A stretch of 64,000 nucleotides of DNA from Sanguibacter sp. HDW7. Its GTDB lineage: Bacteria; Actinomycetota; Actinomycetes; Actinomycetales; Cellulomonadaceae. The notes under the pieces were generated by a model. The model made no database searches. It worked only from the letters and a program-made list of their open reading frames with translations, and was not told the origin of the DNA. Made by a program: the position numbers and the translations under genes. Shown in pieces: positions 46,172 to 54,436 of the stretch; position 1 is the stretch's first letter; each line of letters starts with the position of its first letter. Location: NCBI RefSeq assembly GCF_011300875.1, contig NZ_CP049862.1:1302001-1366000 (forward strand), written 5' to 3'.

Positions 46172-47035
46172 TCAGTCGTCGGCTGCGACGAGCCCCGGCA
46201 CCTGTGTGGTCACGGCGCCCGAGGTGCGCGAGCGCAGGCGGCGCGCAAGCCTGTCGGCGAAGAGTCCGACGGAGAAGTTCACGACGATGAACATCGCGGC
46301 GATGACGATGACTGCGGGGATGTAGTTCGCGAAGTTCGTCGCGAGGTACTCGGCCTGCCGCAGCAGCTCGGCGTACCCGATGAGATAGCCGAGAGCGGAG
46401 TCCTTGACGACGACGACGAGCTGGCTGACGAGTGCAGGCAACATCGCGACGACTCCCTGGGGCAGGAGGATGGTCCGGACGGTCTGCCCGTGCGTGAGAC
46501 CGATCGACAGGCCTGCCTCGCGTTGTCCGCGCGGCAGCGACGTGATGCCCGAGCGTACGAGCTCGGCGACGACCGAGCCGTTGTAGACCGTGAGCGAGAT
46601 GACGACGGCCGTGAGTGCGAGCTGGTCGGACGGCACGAGCCGGTAGCTGACGAGCAGCCAGTACGAGAAGACCATCATGAGCAGCACGGGGACGGCGCGG
46701 AAGAACTCGACGATCGCGCCTGCGGTCCCGGAGATCCAGCGGTTCTCCGAGAGTCGCCCGAGGCCGAGGACGATCCCGAGAACGCCCGCGAGCACGACGG
46801 AGATCGCGGCGGCGCCGAGCGTGCCGAGGAGGCCGGGCAGGAGGTAGTCGATCCACGTCGAGCTCTCGAGGAACGGCGTCCACTTCGCGGCGGTGAGCTG
46901 TCCGTTGCGCCCCAGCGTCCAGACGACCCACGCGAGGCCTGCCCCGAGCACGACGACGGCGACGACGTTGGCGACGGCGAAGAGGCGCCGGGTGCGGGGG
47001 CCGGGAGCGTCGAAGAGCGGGGACGCAGTGGTCAT
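46172..47035 (-). CDS. gluD: Glutamate-type ABC transporter permease (GluD-like)
   Basis: A 287-residue inner-membrane permease of the HisM/GlnP family. An N-terminal span and leader region (1-60) precede the transport domain with about five spans and the EAA-loop signature in RSGITSLPRGQREAGLSIGLTHGQTVRTILLPQ. The last gene of the operon gluA-gluB-gluC-gluD; its ATG overlaps the gluC stop by 4 bases (ATGA). The family moves polar amino acids; the glutamate assignment rests on gene order matching Corynebacterium gluABCD. Confidence 0.9.
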   Translation of the reverse strand: MTTASPLFDAPGPRTRRLFAVANVVAVVVLGAGLAWVVWTLGRNGQLTAAKWTPFLESSTWIDYLLPGLLGTLGAAAISVVLAGVLGIVLGLGRLSENRWISGTAGAIVEFFRAVPVLLMMVFSYWLLVSYRLVPSDQLALTAVVISLTVYNGSVVAELVRSGITSLPRGQREAGLSIGLTHGQTVRTILLPQGVVAMLPALVSQLVVVVKDSALGYLIGYAELLRQAEYLATNFANYIPAVIVIAAMFIVVNFSVGLFADRLARRLRSRTSGAVTTQVPGLVAADD

Positions 47036-47742
47036 CGGGCCACCGCCAGCCTGCGCGAGAGCGCCGTCATGAGGATCCCGACCGGCAGGACGAGGCACAC
47101 GAACCCGAGGGCGAAGATGCCGAAGATGAGGAAGAGGACGTCGGGCCGGAACTCGATCATCACCTTCATGAGGTAGGAAGCCTCGGCGACGCCGATCGTC
47201 GCGGCGACGGTCGTGTTCTTCGTAAGCGCTATGACGACGTTGCCGAGCGGCGCGACGGCCCCGCGGAAGGCCTGGGGCAGGACGACGAGCGTGAGCGACT
47301 GGGTGAACGTCAGGCCGATCGACCGGGCGGCCTCGGCCTGGCCCAGCGGCACCGTGTTGACGCCCGAGCGCAGCGCCTCGCAGACGAACGCCGCGTGGTA
47401 GAGCGAGAGCCCGACGACCGCGAGGCGGAAGTTCTGGTCGACGATGAACGTGTGCGAGTCGGGGTCGGCGAGGACGAGTCCGAGCTGGGTGTAGAGGCCG
47501 AGCGAGCAGCCCACGATGATGAGCGTGAGCGGCGTGTTCCGCACGAGGTTGACGTAGATCGAGCCACCGAGCTGCAGCGAGGGGATCGGTGAGACGCGCA
47601 TGACGGCGAGCAGCGTGCCGAGGACGAGCGAGCCGACAAGCGAGTAGCCCGTGAGACGCACTGTCATCCAGAACGCGCCGAGCACGTCGTAGTCGCTGAA
47701 GAGCGTCCCGACGGTGTCGTGGAGCGGGGCCAGGTCGATCAC
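47032..47742 (-). CDS. gluC: Glutamate-type ABC transporter permease (GluC-like)
   Basis: A 236-residue permease with about five membrane spans and the coupling loop RSGVNTVPLGQAEAARSIGLTFTQSLTLVVLPQ, a partner of GluD in the heterodimeric channel. The sequence CGGGG..AGGAGGTGATC around 47735-47748 is an 11-base complement of the 16S rRNA 3' end and includes the nominal GTG start, leaving no spacing; a CTG three codons downstream at 47733 would have ideal spacing of 8. The start is therefore uncertain by three residues. Confidence 0.88.
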   Translation of the reverse strand: MIDLAPLHDTVGTLFSDYDVLGAFWMTVRLTGYSLVGSLVLGTLLAVMRVSPIPSLQLGGSIYVNLVRNTPLTLIIVGCSLGLYTQLGLVLADPDSHTFIVDQNFRLAVVGLSLYHAAFVCEALRSGVNTVPLGQAEAARSIGLTFTQSLTLVVLPQAFRGAVAPLGNVVIALTKNTTVAATIGVAEASYLMKVMIEFRPDVLFLIFGIFALGFVCLVLPVGILMTALSRRLAVAR

Positions 47743-47793
47743 CTCCTGGGGAGGGCCCGTCGGCCGCGCGCGTGCGCGGCCGACGGGACGTGG

Positions 47794-48603
47794 TCAGGAG
47801 CAGGCGGCGGGGGTCGGCGGGTTGAGGTCCTTGTTGGGCGTGTAGGCCGCGCCCGTGTTGGCCTCGAGGGCCTTGGCCCACTCGCCGGACGAGATCATCT
47901 TCGTGATCGCGTCGGTGACCTTCTGGCACCTGTCGGAGCCCTTGGGCAGGCCGATGCCGTAGTTCTCCTGGGAGAAGGTCGTGCCGACGACCTTGAGCTT
48001 GCCCTTGTACTGGGTCTGGGCCGCAAAGCCGGCGAGGATGATGTCGTCGGTGGTCACGGCGTCGATCGTGCCCGCGGCGAGCTGCTCGACGCACTTGGAG
48101 TACGTGTCGAACTCCTGGAGCTGTACCTCGGACGCGAACTCGTCCTTGATCTTCTGCGCGGGCGTCGATCCCTGCACGGAGCAGAGCTTCTTGCCGTTGA
48201 GGGTCTCAGGCCCCGTGATGTCGGTGTTGCTCTCCTGGACGAGGAGGCCCTGGCCGGCGACGAAGTACGGACCCGCGAACGACACCTTCTCCTTGCGGGT
48301 GTCCGTGATCGAGTAGGTGGCGACGATCATGTCGACCTGTCCGGACTGCAGGAGGTTCTCGCGCTGCGGCGACGGGGACTCCTTGAAGGTGATCTGCTCG
48401 GCGCTGAAGCCGAGCTCCTTGGCGACGTAGCGTGCGACGTCGACGTCGAAGCCGGAGTACGTGTCGCCCGACTTGAGCCCGAGCCCGGGCTGGTCGAACT
48501 TGATACCGACGGTGATCTTGTCGTCGTCGTCGCCCCCGCACCCTGCGAGCAGGGTGGCGGCGAGCGCGACGGACCCGAGTGCGGCGATGACCTTGGTGCG
48601 CAT
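47794..48603 (-). CDS. gluB: Glutamate-type ABC transporter solute-binding lipoprotein (GluB-like)
   Basis: A 269-residue family 3 solute-binding protein. The lipobox LLAGC (Cys22) anchors it outside the membrane. The ligand-binding core shows GFDVDVARYVAKELG, DMIVATYSITDTRKEKVSFAGPY and the hinge region QGSTPAQKIKD. Four conserved-type Cys in the mature part may form disulfides. AGGAGA precedes the ATG. It lies between gluA and gluC. The binding specificity (glutamate versus other polar amino acids) is inferred from context. Confidence 0.92.
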   Translation of the reverse strand: MRTKVIAALGSVALAATLLAGCGGDDDDKITVGIKFDQPGLGLKSGDTYSGFDVDVARYVAKELGFSAEQITFKESPSPQRENLLQSGQVDMIVATYSITDTRKEKVSFAGPYFVAGQGLLVQESNTDITGPETLNGKKLCSVQGSTPAQKIKDEFASEVQLQEFDTYSKCVEQLAAGTIDAVTTDDIILAGFAAQTQYKGKLKVVGTTFSQENYGIGLPKGSDRCQKVTDAITKMISSGEWAKALEANTGAAYTPNKDLNPPTPAACS

Positions 48604-48665
48604 GTGCTTCTCCTTGTGTCGACCGTGCTGCGGAAGGTGACGGCGGGGCCGTCGGTGACGGGGGA

Positions 48666-49439
48666 TCAGTGGGTGAGGATCTTCGAGAGGAAGTCCTTGG
48701 CGCGGGCGGAGCGCGGAGCCGTGAAGAACTCCTCGGGCGACGCCTCCTCGACGATCTGACCGTCGGCCATGAAGACGACGCGGTCGGCCGCCTTGCGGGC
48801 GAAGCCCATCTCGTGGGTGACGACGATCATCGTCATGCCCTCGTGCGCGAGGTCGATCATGACGTCGAGGACCTCGTTGATCATCTCGGGATCGAGGGCC
48901 GAGGTCGGCTCGTCGAAGAGCATGACCTTGGGGTGCATCGCGAGGGAGCGGGCGATCGCGACGCGCTGCTGCTGGCCTCCCGAGAGCGCCGCGGGCAGCT
49001 TGCTCGCCTGGTTCGCGACGCCGACGCGCTCGAGCAGCGTCATGGCCTCGGCCTTCGCCTGGGCGGCGGGGATGCCGCGGGCCTTGACCGGGCCGAGCGT
49101 GACGTTGTCGAGGACGGAGCGGTGCGCGAAGAGGTTGAAGGACTGGAAGACCATGCCGACGTCGGCACGGTGCCTCGCGAGCGCCTTGCCCTCCTCGGGG
49201 AGCTCGGAGCCGTCGACGTGGATCGTGCCGGAGTCGATCGGCTCGAGCCGGTTGATGGTGCGGCAGAGCGTCGACTTGCCCGAGCCGGAGGGCCCGATGA
49301 CGACGACGACCTCGCCCTTGCTGACGGTGAGGTTGATGTCCTTGAGCACGTGGAGCTCGCCGAAGTGCTTCTGCACGTCGACGAGCTCGACGAGCGGCCT
49401 GGCGCCAGGATCGATGGTCCCGCCTGTGACGTCTTCCAT
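48666..49439 (-). CDS. gluA: Glutamate-type ABC transporter ATPase (GluA-like)
   Basis: A 257-residue ATPase of the HisP/GlnQ family. Walker [10 protein letters not shown] (49-57), Q-loop [11 protein letters not shown], signature [17 protein letters not shown] and Walker [16 protein letters not shown] with switch His in [15 protein letters not shown] are complete. It powers the importer encoded downstream. The ATG at 49439 follows TACGGT by 6 bases, so the operon mRNA may be leaderless at this gene. It diverges from miaB. Confidence 0.94.
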   Translation of the reverse strand: MEDVTGGTIDPGARPLVELVDVQKHFGELHVLKDINLTVSKGEVVVVIGPSGSGKSTLCRTINRLEPIDSGTIHVDGSELPEEGKALARHRADVGMVFQSFNLFAHRSVLDNVTLGPVKARGIPAAQAKAEAMTLLERVGVANQASKLPAALSGGQQQRVAIARSLAMHPKVMLFDEPTSALDPEMINEVLDVMIDLAHEGMTMIVVTHEMGFARKAADRVVFMADGQIVEEASPEEFFTAPRSARAKDFLSKILTH

Positions 49440-49445
49440 CTGTCG

Positions 49446-49451
49446 ACCGTA
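49446..49451 (-). promoter_or_regulatory. Leaderless-type -10 element (TACGGT) of the glu operon
   Basis: TACGGT on the minus strand, 6 bases before the ATG at 49439. Confidence 0.5.
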
Positions 49452-49585
49452 CTGACCTGCTGTGACGTGCGCCACAGCAAGGGGTCACGAACGCGTCACA
49501 ACCCGGCAAAGTCACCCTGCCGATCACCCCGGTGCGGTCGCGCGGTCGGGGGAGGGGCCGCGCGGGGCAAGGTCGGACCGCGGCT

Positions 49586-49591
49586 TAGGAT
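49586..49591 (+). promoter_or_regulatory. Leaderless-type -10 element (TAGGAT) for miaB
   Basis: TAGGAT, 8 bases, then the ATG at 49600. The same hexamer precedes the DinG-type helicase gene. Confidence 0.55.
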
Positions 49592-49599
49592 GGACGGCG

Positions 49600-51219
49600 A
49601 TGTCCACGACGCCCGCACCCCACGCCGCGCCCGCTGCACCCGCAGCCGACGCCACTGCCGCACGCACCTACATGGTGCGCACGCTCGGCTGCCAGATGAA
49701 CGTCCACGACTCCGAGCACATGTCCGGCATGCTCGAGGAGGCCGGCTACGTCCGCGCGAGCGCCGTCGACGAGGCCGCGAGCCGCGCCGACGTCGTCGTC
49801 ATCAACACGTGCGCCGTCCGTGAGAACGCGGCGAGCAAGCTCTACGGCAACCTCGGCCAGCTCGCCGAGATGAAGCGCGACCGCCCCGGCATGCAGATCG
49901 CCGTCGGCGGCTGCCTCGCGCAGAAGGACCGCGCCGGCATCGTCGACCGTGCCCCGTGGGTCGATGTCGTCTTCGGCACGCACAACCTCGACGCGCTGCC
50001 CGTCCTTCTCGAGCGCTCGCGCCACAACGCGGCCGCCGAGGTCGAGATCGCGGAGTCCCTCCAGGTCTTCCCGTCGACGCTCCCGACGCGCCGCGAGTCC
50101 GTCTACGCGGGCTGGGTGTCGATCTCCGTCGGCTGCAACAACACGTGCACGTTCTGCATCGTGCCCCACCTACGCGGCAAGGAGCGCGACCGCCGACCGG
50201 GCCAGGTGCTCGCCGAGGTCGAGGCCCTCGTCGCCGCGGGCGCGATCGAGGTCACGCTGCTGGGCCAGAACGTCAACTCCTACGGCGTCGAGTTCGGCGA
50301 CCGTGGCGCGTTCGCGAAGCTCCTGCGCGCGTGCGGCCAGATCGAGGGCCTCGAGCGCGTCCGCTTCACGAGCCCGCACCCCGCCGCGTTCACGGACGAC
50401 GTCATCGACGCGATGGCCGAGACCCACAACGTCATGCCGCAGCTCCACTTCCCGCTGCAGTCCGGCTCCGACCGCGTCCTGCGCGCCATGCGACGCTCAT
50501 ACCGCTCGGAGAAGTTCCTCGGCATCCTCGAGAAGGTCCGTGAGCGCATGCCCGACGCGGCCGTGAGCACCGACATCATCGTCGGGTTCCCGGGGGAGAC
50601 CGAGGAGGACTTCCTCGAGACCCTCCGCGTCGTCGAGGCCGCCCGCTTCACCAACGCCTTCACGTTCCAGTACTCCCCGCGGCCCGGCACGCCCGCCGCA
50701 GACCTCCCGGACCAGCTGCCCAAGGAGGTCGTCCAGGAGCGCTTCGAGCGTCTCGTCGCGCTGCAGGACCGCATCTCCGAGGAGGGTTCCGCGGCCCAGC
50801 TCGGCCGCGAGGTCGAGGTCCTCGTCGCCGAGAGCACGGGCCGCAAGGACTCCGAGACCCACCGCGTCACGGGTCGCGCCCGCGACAACAGGCTCGTCCA
50901 CGTCGAGCTGCCCGCGGGTGCTCCGCACGCCGTCGAGGGCATCGACGACCCGCGCCTCGCCGACGACGTCGGCCCGCGCCTGCCGCGTCCGGGCGATCTT
51001 GTCGTCACGCGCATCACGCGCACCGCGCCCTACCACCTCGTCGCCGACCGCACCGAGGGCGACGACCGCTTCGAGGTCCGTCGCACGCGCTCGGGCGACG
51101 CGTGGGTCACGCGCGAGCGTGCCCGCCTCGGCCTCGGCGGCGACGAGCACTCGCACGGCTCGGCACCCGCACCCGGCACGCCCGTCGTCCTCGGGCTCCC
51201 CGTCGTCCGGCGGTCCTGA
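49600..51219 (+). CDS. miaB: tRNA-2-methylthio-N6-dimethylallyladenosine synthase
   Basis: A 539-residue radical-SAM methylthiotransferase acting on tRNA position 37 after MiaA. The N-terminal UPF0004 domain carries Cys31, Cys71 and Cys105 for the auxiliary cluster; the radical-SAM triad is Cys179, Cys183 and Cys186 in CNNTCTFC; a TRAM domain (about 420-495) follows. An N-terminal Ala/Pro extension and a C-terminal tail of about 45 residues after TRAM are not conserved. The last 22 bases, including the stop, are duplicated directly downstream. Confidence 0.97.
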   Translation: MSTTPAPHAAPAAPAADATAARTYMVRTLGCQMNVHDSEHMSGMLEEAGYVRASAVDEAASRADVVVINTCAVRENAASKLYGNLGQLAEMKRDRPGMQIAVGGCLAQKDRAGIVDRAPWVDVVFGTHNLDALPVLLERSRHNAAAEVEIAESLQVFPSTLPTRRESVYAGWVSISVGCNNTCTFCIVPHLRGKERDRRPGQVLAEVEALVAAGAIEVTLLGQNVNSYGVEFGDRGAFAKLLRACGQIEGLERVRFTSPHPAAFTDDVIDAMAETHNVMPQLHFPLQSGSDRVLRAMRRSYRSEKFLGILEKVRERMPDAAVSTDIIVGFPGETEEDFLETLRVVEAARFTNAFTFQYSPRPGTPAADLPDQLPKEVVQERFERLVALQDRISEEGSAAQLGREVEVLVAESTGRKDSETHRVTGRARDNRLVHVELPAGAPHAVEGIDDPRLADDVGPRLPRPGDLVVTRITRTAPYHLVADRTEGDDRFEVRRTRSGDAWVTRERARLGLGGDEHSHGSAPAPGTPVVLGLPVVRRS

Positions 51220-51242
51220 CCCCGTCGTCCGACGGTCCTGAC
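51199..51242 (+). repeat. 22-bp tandem duplication spanning the miaB stop
   Basis: 51199-51220 and 51221-51242 are identical but for one base. The first copy holds the miaB stop; the second is untranslated. A recent slippage or duplication event is the simplest explanation. Confidence 0.85.
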
Positions 51243-51290
51243 ACGCCCGTCACCTCGGGCCCGAGGGCCGGCACCGCCGGACCCGCACGC

Positions 51291-51328
51291 ACAGACGCCC
51301 GCCACGAAGAATCGTGGCGGGCGTCTGT
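51291..51328. terminator. Bidirectional terminator between miaB and the ybjN cluster
   Basis: A perfect 17-bp stem (51291-51307 with 51312-51328) with an AGAA loop, placed between convergent genes. Confidence 0.8.
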
Positions 51329-51351
51329 CGTCGGACCTGCGTCGCGGCGGC

Positions 51352-51840
51352 TCAGCCCTCGGACTGCTCCTCGCCCGCCGGCGGGAGCTCGGGCAGCCCG
51401 AAGGACGGCGCCTGCGTGTCGAGGTGCTCGAACGCCATCATCGCGGTCTCGAGGCCGGACATGAGGATGACGTCGAGCTGCTCCGCGGTCACACCGTGCT
51501 CGAGGTCGGTCGAGGACTCGGCGTGCACGTCGAGCAGGTCCGTCTCCGTGTTGACGCGCGCATACATCTTGGGAAAGACGCGCTCGCGGTTCCACTCGTT
51601 GAGCGCCCGCAGGAGCGTCGCCTTGTGCTCGGGCTCGACCGAGCGGCTCCACGTGCCGCGGACCTGGAAGATCTCTTCCTTGTCGCCCATGAGCATGAAC
51701 CACACGCGGTGCTCGTCCCAGTTCCCGCCGAAGTCGCCGTCGTCGTCCGTGACGTAGTGGAACTCGTGCGCATCCAGGATGCCCTGGACCATCTCGCGGG
51801 TCAGCGGGAGCGGCACGGGGCCGGTGTTGGGGGTGTGCAC
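51352..51840 (-). CDS. YbjN-domain protein 1
   Basis: A 162-residue protein of the YbjN (PF10722) type. It shares with its two paralogues the pattern DDDGD-x(n)-W, FQVRGTWSR, NEWNRERVFPKMYARV and STDLEHG. Members of this family are thought to adopt a fold like type III secretion chaperones and to have regulatory or chaperone-adaptor roles, none proven here. GTG start with GAGGT five bases upstream inside the stop region of YbjN 2 (8-base gap), so the two are one transcript. The C-terminus is acidic and Pro-rich (LPPAGEEQSEG). Last gene of the cluster. Confidence 0.88.
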   Translation of the reverse strand: MHTPNTGPVPLPLTREMVQGILDAHEFHYVTDDDGDFGGNWDEHRVWFMLMGDKEEIFQVRGTWSRSVEPEHKATLLRALNEWNRERVFPKMYARVNTETDLLDVHAESSTDLEHGVTAEQLDVILMSGLETAMMAFEHLDTQAPSFGLPELPPAGEEQSEG

Positions 51841-51848
51841 GGTGGACC

Positions 51849-52418
51849 TCACAGGGCGGGGGACTGGGCGACGGGGTCGGGGTAGCGCTCGTCGAGCGCG
51901 TCGAAGAACGACGTGCCCGAGGCGAGGCCGCACCTGACGATCTGACGGATCTGGGCGTCGTTGGCGCCCTTCTCGAGGTCGACCGCGACCTCGGCGCTCA
52001 CGGAGACGGCGCCGTCGTCGCGCACGCGGACGTAGGCCTTCGGCCAGATCCGCTCGGTGTTCCAGTCGTTGATGAAGTCGAGGATCTCGTCGAGGCGCTC
52101 GATGCTCGCCTCGCGGCTCCACGTCCCGCGGATCTGGAGGAAGGTCGGCACGTCCCCGTAGAGGACGAAGAGGAACATGCGCAGCTGCCAGAAGCCGATG
52201 CAGTCGCCGTCGTCGTCGACGCCGAAGTGCGCGCCGTCAGCGCGCAGGATCTGCGCGAGGCGCTCGGACGTGATCGGCGTGGGGAACAGACCGGGGTCCG
52301 ACGTGGTCGGTGAGGGGTCGGCCCCGTCGAACGGCGAGACGGGCACGGGCTCGGGCTTCGCGGGCCGCTGTGCGGACGGCTCCGGCGTGTTCTTGGGTCG
52401 ACGGCTCCAAAAGGACAT
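51849..52418 (-). CDS. YbjN-domain protein 2
   Basis: A 189-residue YbjN-type protein with a Pro/Ser-rich N-terminal extension (1-48) not found in the other two paralogues. The shared signature reads VDDDGDCIGFW, FLQIRGTWSREAS, NDWNTERIWPKAYVRV and AVDLEKG. It has its own leaderless-type promoter (TAGCCT, 6 bases before the ATG) although it lies only 86 bases after the TPR gene, so the pair YbjN 2-YbjN 1 can be expressed apart from the chaperone genes. Confidence 0.88.
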   Translation of the reverse strand: MSFWSRRPKNTPEPSAQRPAKPEPVPVSPFDGADPSPTTSDPGLFPTPITSERLAQILRADGAHFGVDDDGDCIGFWQLRMFLFVLYGDVPTFLQIRGTWSREASIERLDEILDFINDWNTERIWPKAYVRVRDDGAVSVSAEVAVDLEKGANDAQIRQIVRCGLASGTSFFDALDERYPDPVAQSPAL

Positions 52419-52424
52419 GCCAGC

Positions 52425-52430
52425 AGGCTA
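52425..52430 (-). promoter_or_regulatory. Leaderless-type -10 element (TAGCCT) for YbjN 2
   Basis: TAGCCT on the minus strand, 6 bases before the ATG at 52418. Confidence 0.55.
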
Positions 52431-52504
52431 GTCGTTCCACGGGGACGTCGCGGCGTGGACCGGCACCGTTCGCTCACCGCGTGACGGGGCCGGTCCCACG
52501 TCCG

Positions 52505-54436
52505 TCAGCGAGCGTCGTCCGCGATGCGCGCGAGGAGCGCAGGCCCCTCGTCCGCACGACCGAGGCGGCCGAGCACGTCGAGCGCCTCGTCGCTCACGGA
52601 CGACGCGAGCCGCGTCTGCCTCGTCGCGCTGAAGAGCGTCGCGGCCGCCGCGAGCGGCTCGAGAGAGCCGGCGAGGTCGCCCGCGGCGGCAAGGCTCTTC
52701 CCGAGGAGCCACGTTGCGTGGGCCTCGTCGACCCGAACCCCCGCGGCGCGGTGCGCCTCCGCGGTCGCGCGGGCCTCGGCGGCGGCCTCCGTGAAGCGAC
52801 CCACCGTCGCGAGCAGCCGGGCGCGGGTGTCGCGCAGCTCGAGGGCCTCGAGCCCGTTGAGGCGGACCTCCCGCTCCGGGAGCGCGCTGCCGTGGCCGGG
52901 CGCCGTCGCGGCGTCCGCCGCGGGCTCCGTGAGCTGCGCGACGAGCCTGTCGATCGTCCCGAGGAGCGCCGTGACGTCGTCGTCCCGGGTCGTCGAGCGC
53001 GCCGCGGCCCGCGCGATCTGGCCGATGTCGCGTGGGTCGACCTCGTCCGCGACGAGGAGCGCGAGCGCACGTCGGAAGCCGGTCGCTGCACCGTCGTGGT
53101 CGTCGAGCCGGGCCGCGAGGGCCGCAGCCTCGGCGAGGGCGATGCCTGCCGTGTGGAGGAGCCCGGCCGCCTCGGCCTCCCGGGCCGCCTCGCGGTAGAG
53201 GCCGGCCGCGGCGAGCGGCTCGTCCTCCTCGGCCTCGGCCGCCGCCTCGAGGAGTCTCTCGACCACGTCCTCGTCGCTGTCGTCCTCGGAGGCGGCGGCC
53301 GGCGCGGCGCCCGCCGCCGGGGCCGCGTCGAAGCTCAGCACGCCGAGGTCGACGTCGAGCGTCCGGCCCGCCCGCTCCCGCGCGTCAGCGAGGTGCCGGG
53401 AGGCGACGTCGTTGCCGTTGCGGGCGTCGAACGCGGCCGCGATCTCGTCGGCCTGCACGTCGACCCAGGCCGCGAGGCCGGCGACGTCGGACGCCGGCAC
53501 GCCCGGGAGCGACACCGCGGTCCGCGGCTCGTCCGCCTCGAGCACGCGGGCGGCGATCCCGACGTGGGTGAGGACGGCGAGGCGCGCGCCCGGGTCGCGC
53601 GATCCGGTGACGACGTCGGCGATGCGCTCGAGCATGCGTAGCGCCCGCTCGGTGTTCCCGGTGCGCGCGAGCACCTCGACATACCGCGAGGTCGGGCCCG
53701 AGAGGTCGTAGGGGCCGTCGAGGTGGCGGACGCCGCGGAAGTGGGCGCGCCGCACGCCCTCGACGTCACCGAGCTCGAGGTACGCGAGCTGCAGGTAGGA
53801 GAGCATGTCGGCAGGTTCGGTCGCACAGTGTGGGTCGTCGGGGAGCACGGACTCGATGAGGCGTGCGGCCTCCTCGCTCCGTCCGACGTCGACGAGGTAG
53901 GCGGCCCGGTCGCCAGGCTCGCACGCCTCGCACTGCGAGTAGTCGTCGCGCGGCGTGGCGACCCACGCGTCGTAGGCGGCGTCGACGGCCGCGTCGTCGG
54001 GGCTCGAGTGTCGCAGCCACTTGTAGGCGCTGAGCCGTACTGCGTTCATGCCGCGACCCGAGACGGCGAAGCGCTGCTCCATGTCGGCGAGCGTCGCCGC
54101 GATCTGCTCCGCGGTCACCGTCGGAAAGTCGATGAGGTGCCCGGTCATCCACTTGAACGACCAGAACAGCGAGTGGGAGTCCTGCTCGTCGAAGAGGTCG
54201 GGACGCTCGTCGTAGAGGCGCAGCGCGCGGGTGAAGGGGACGAAGGCCTTGTCGACCTCCTCGCCCCACACGTAGGAGTCGACGAGGGTGTTGTACGCGT
54301 AGGCGAGCACCTCGGCGGGACCCTCGGCCTCGATCTGCTCGACCTCGGCGAGGGCCGCGGCCGAGCGCGTCGCGCCGTACGGGAGGTTGTTGACGGCGTT
54401 GAGGGCCGTGCCGGCCTCGAAGCTCGAACGGGTCAT
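52505..54436 (-). CDS. Tetratricopeptide-repeat-type protein coupled to the Hsp90-like gene
   Basis: A 643-residue protein made almost wholly of Ala/Leu/Glu-rich helical hairpins with TPR-like spacing (for example VLAYAYNTLVDSYVWGEEVD, AARLIESVLPDDP, ALRMLERIADVV and TWLLGKSLAAAGDLAGSLE). An acidic stretch (ASEDDSDEDVVERLLE, about 400-425) divides it into two arrays. A CEAC motif near residue 170 is unusual for such a protein and could bind metal or be redox-active. No signal peptide, so cytosolic. Its ATG overlaps the stop of the Hsp90-like gene (ATGA), implying 1:1 coupled synthesis. I infer a co-chaperone or scaffold role. Confidence 0.8.
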   Translation of the reverse strand: MTRSSFEAGTALNAVNNLPYGATRSAAALAEVEQIEAEGPAEVLAYAYNTLVDSYVWGEEVDKAFVPFTRALRLYDERPDLFDEQDSHSLFWSFKWMTGHLIDFPTVTAEQIAATLADMEQRFAVSGRGMNAVRLSAYKWLRHSSPDDAAVDAAYDAWVATPRDDYSQCEACEPGDRAAYLVDVGRSEEAARLIESVLPDDPHCATEPADMLSYLQLAYLELGDVEGVRRAHFRGVRHLDGPYDLSGPTSRYVEVLARTGNTERALRMLERIADVVTGSRDPGARLAVLTHVGIAARVLEADEPRTAVSLPGVPASDVAGLAAWVDVQADEIAAAFDARNGNDVASRHLADARERAGRTLDVDLGVLSFDAAPAAGAAPAAASEDDSDEDVVERLLEAAAEAEEDEPLAAAGLYREAAREAEAAGLLHTAGIALAEAAALAARLDDHDGAATGFRRALALLVADEVDPRDIGQIARAAARSTTRDDDVTALLGTIDRLVAQLTEPAADAATAPGHGSALPEREVRLNGLEALELRDTRARLLATVGRFTEAAAEARATAEAHRAAGVRVDEAHATWLLGKSLAAAGDLAGSLEPLAAAATLFSATRQTRLASSVSDEALDVLGRLGRADEGPALLARIADDAR

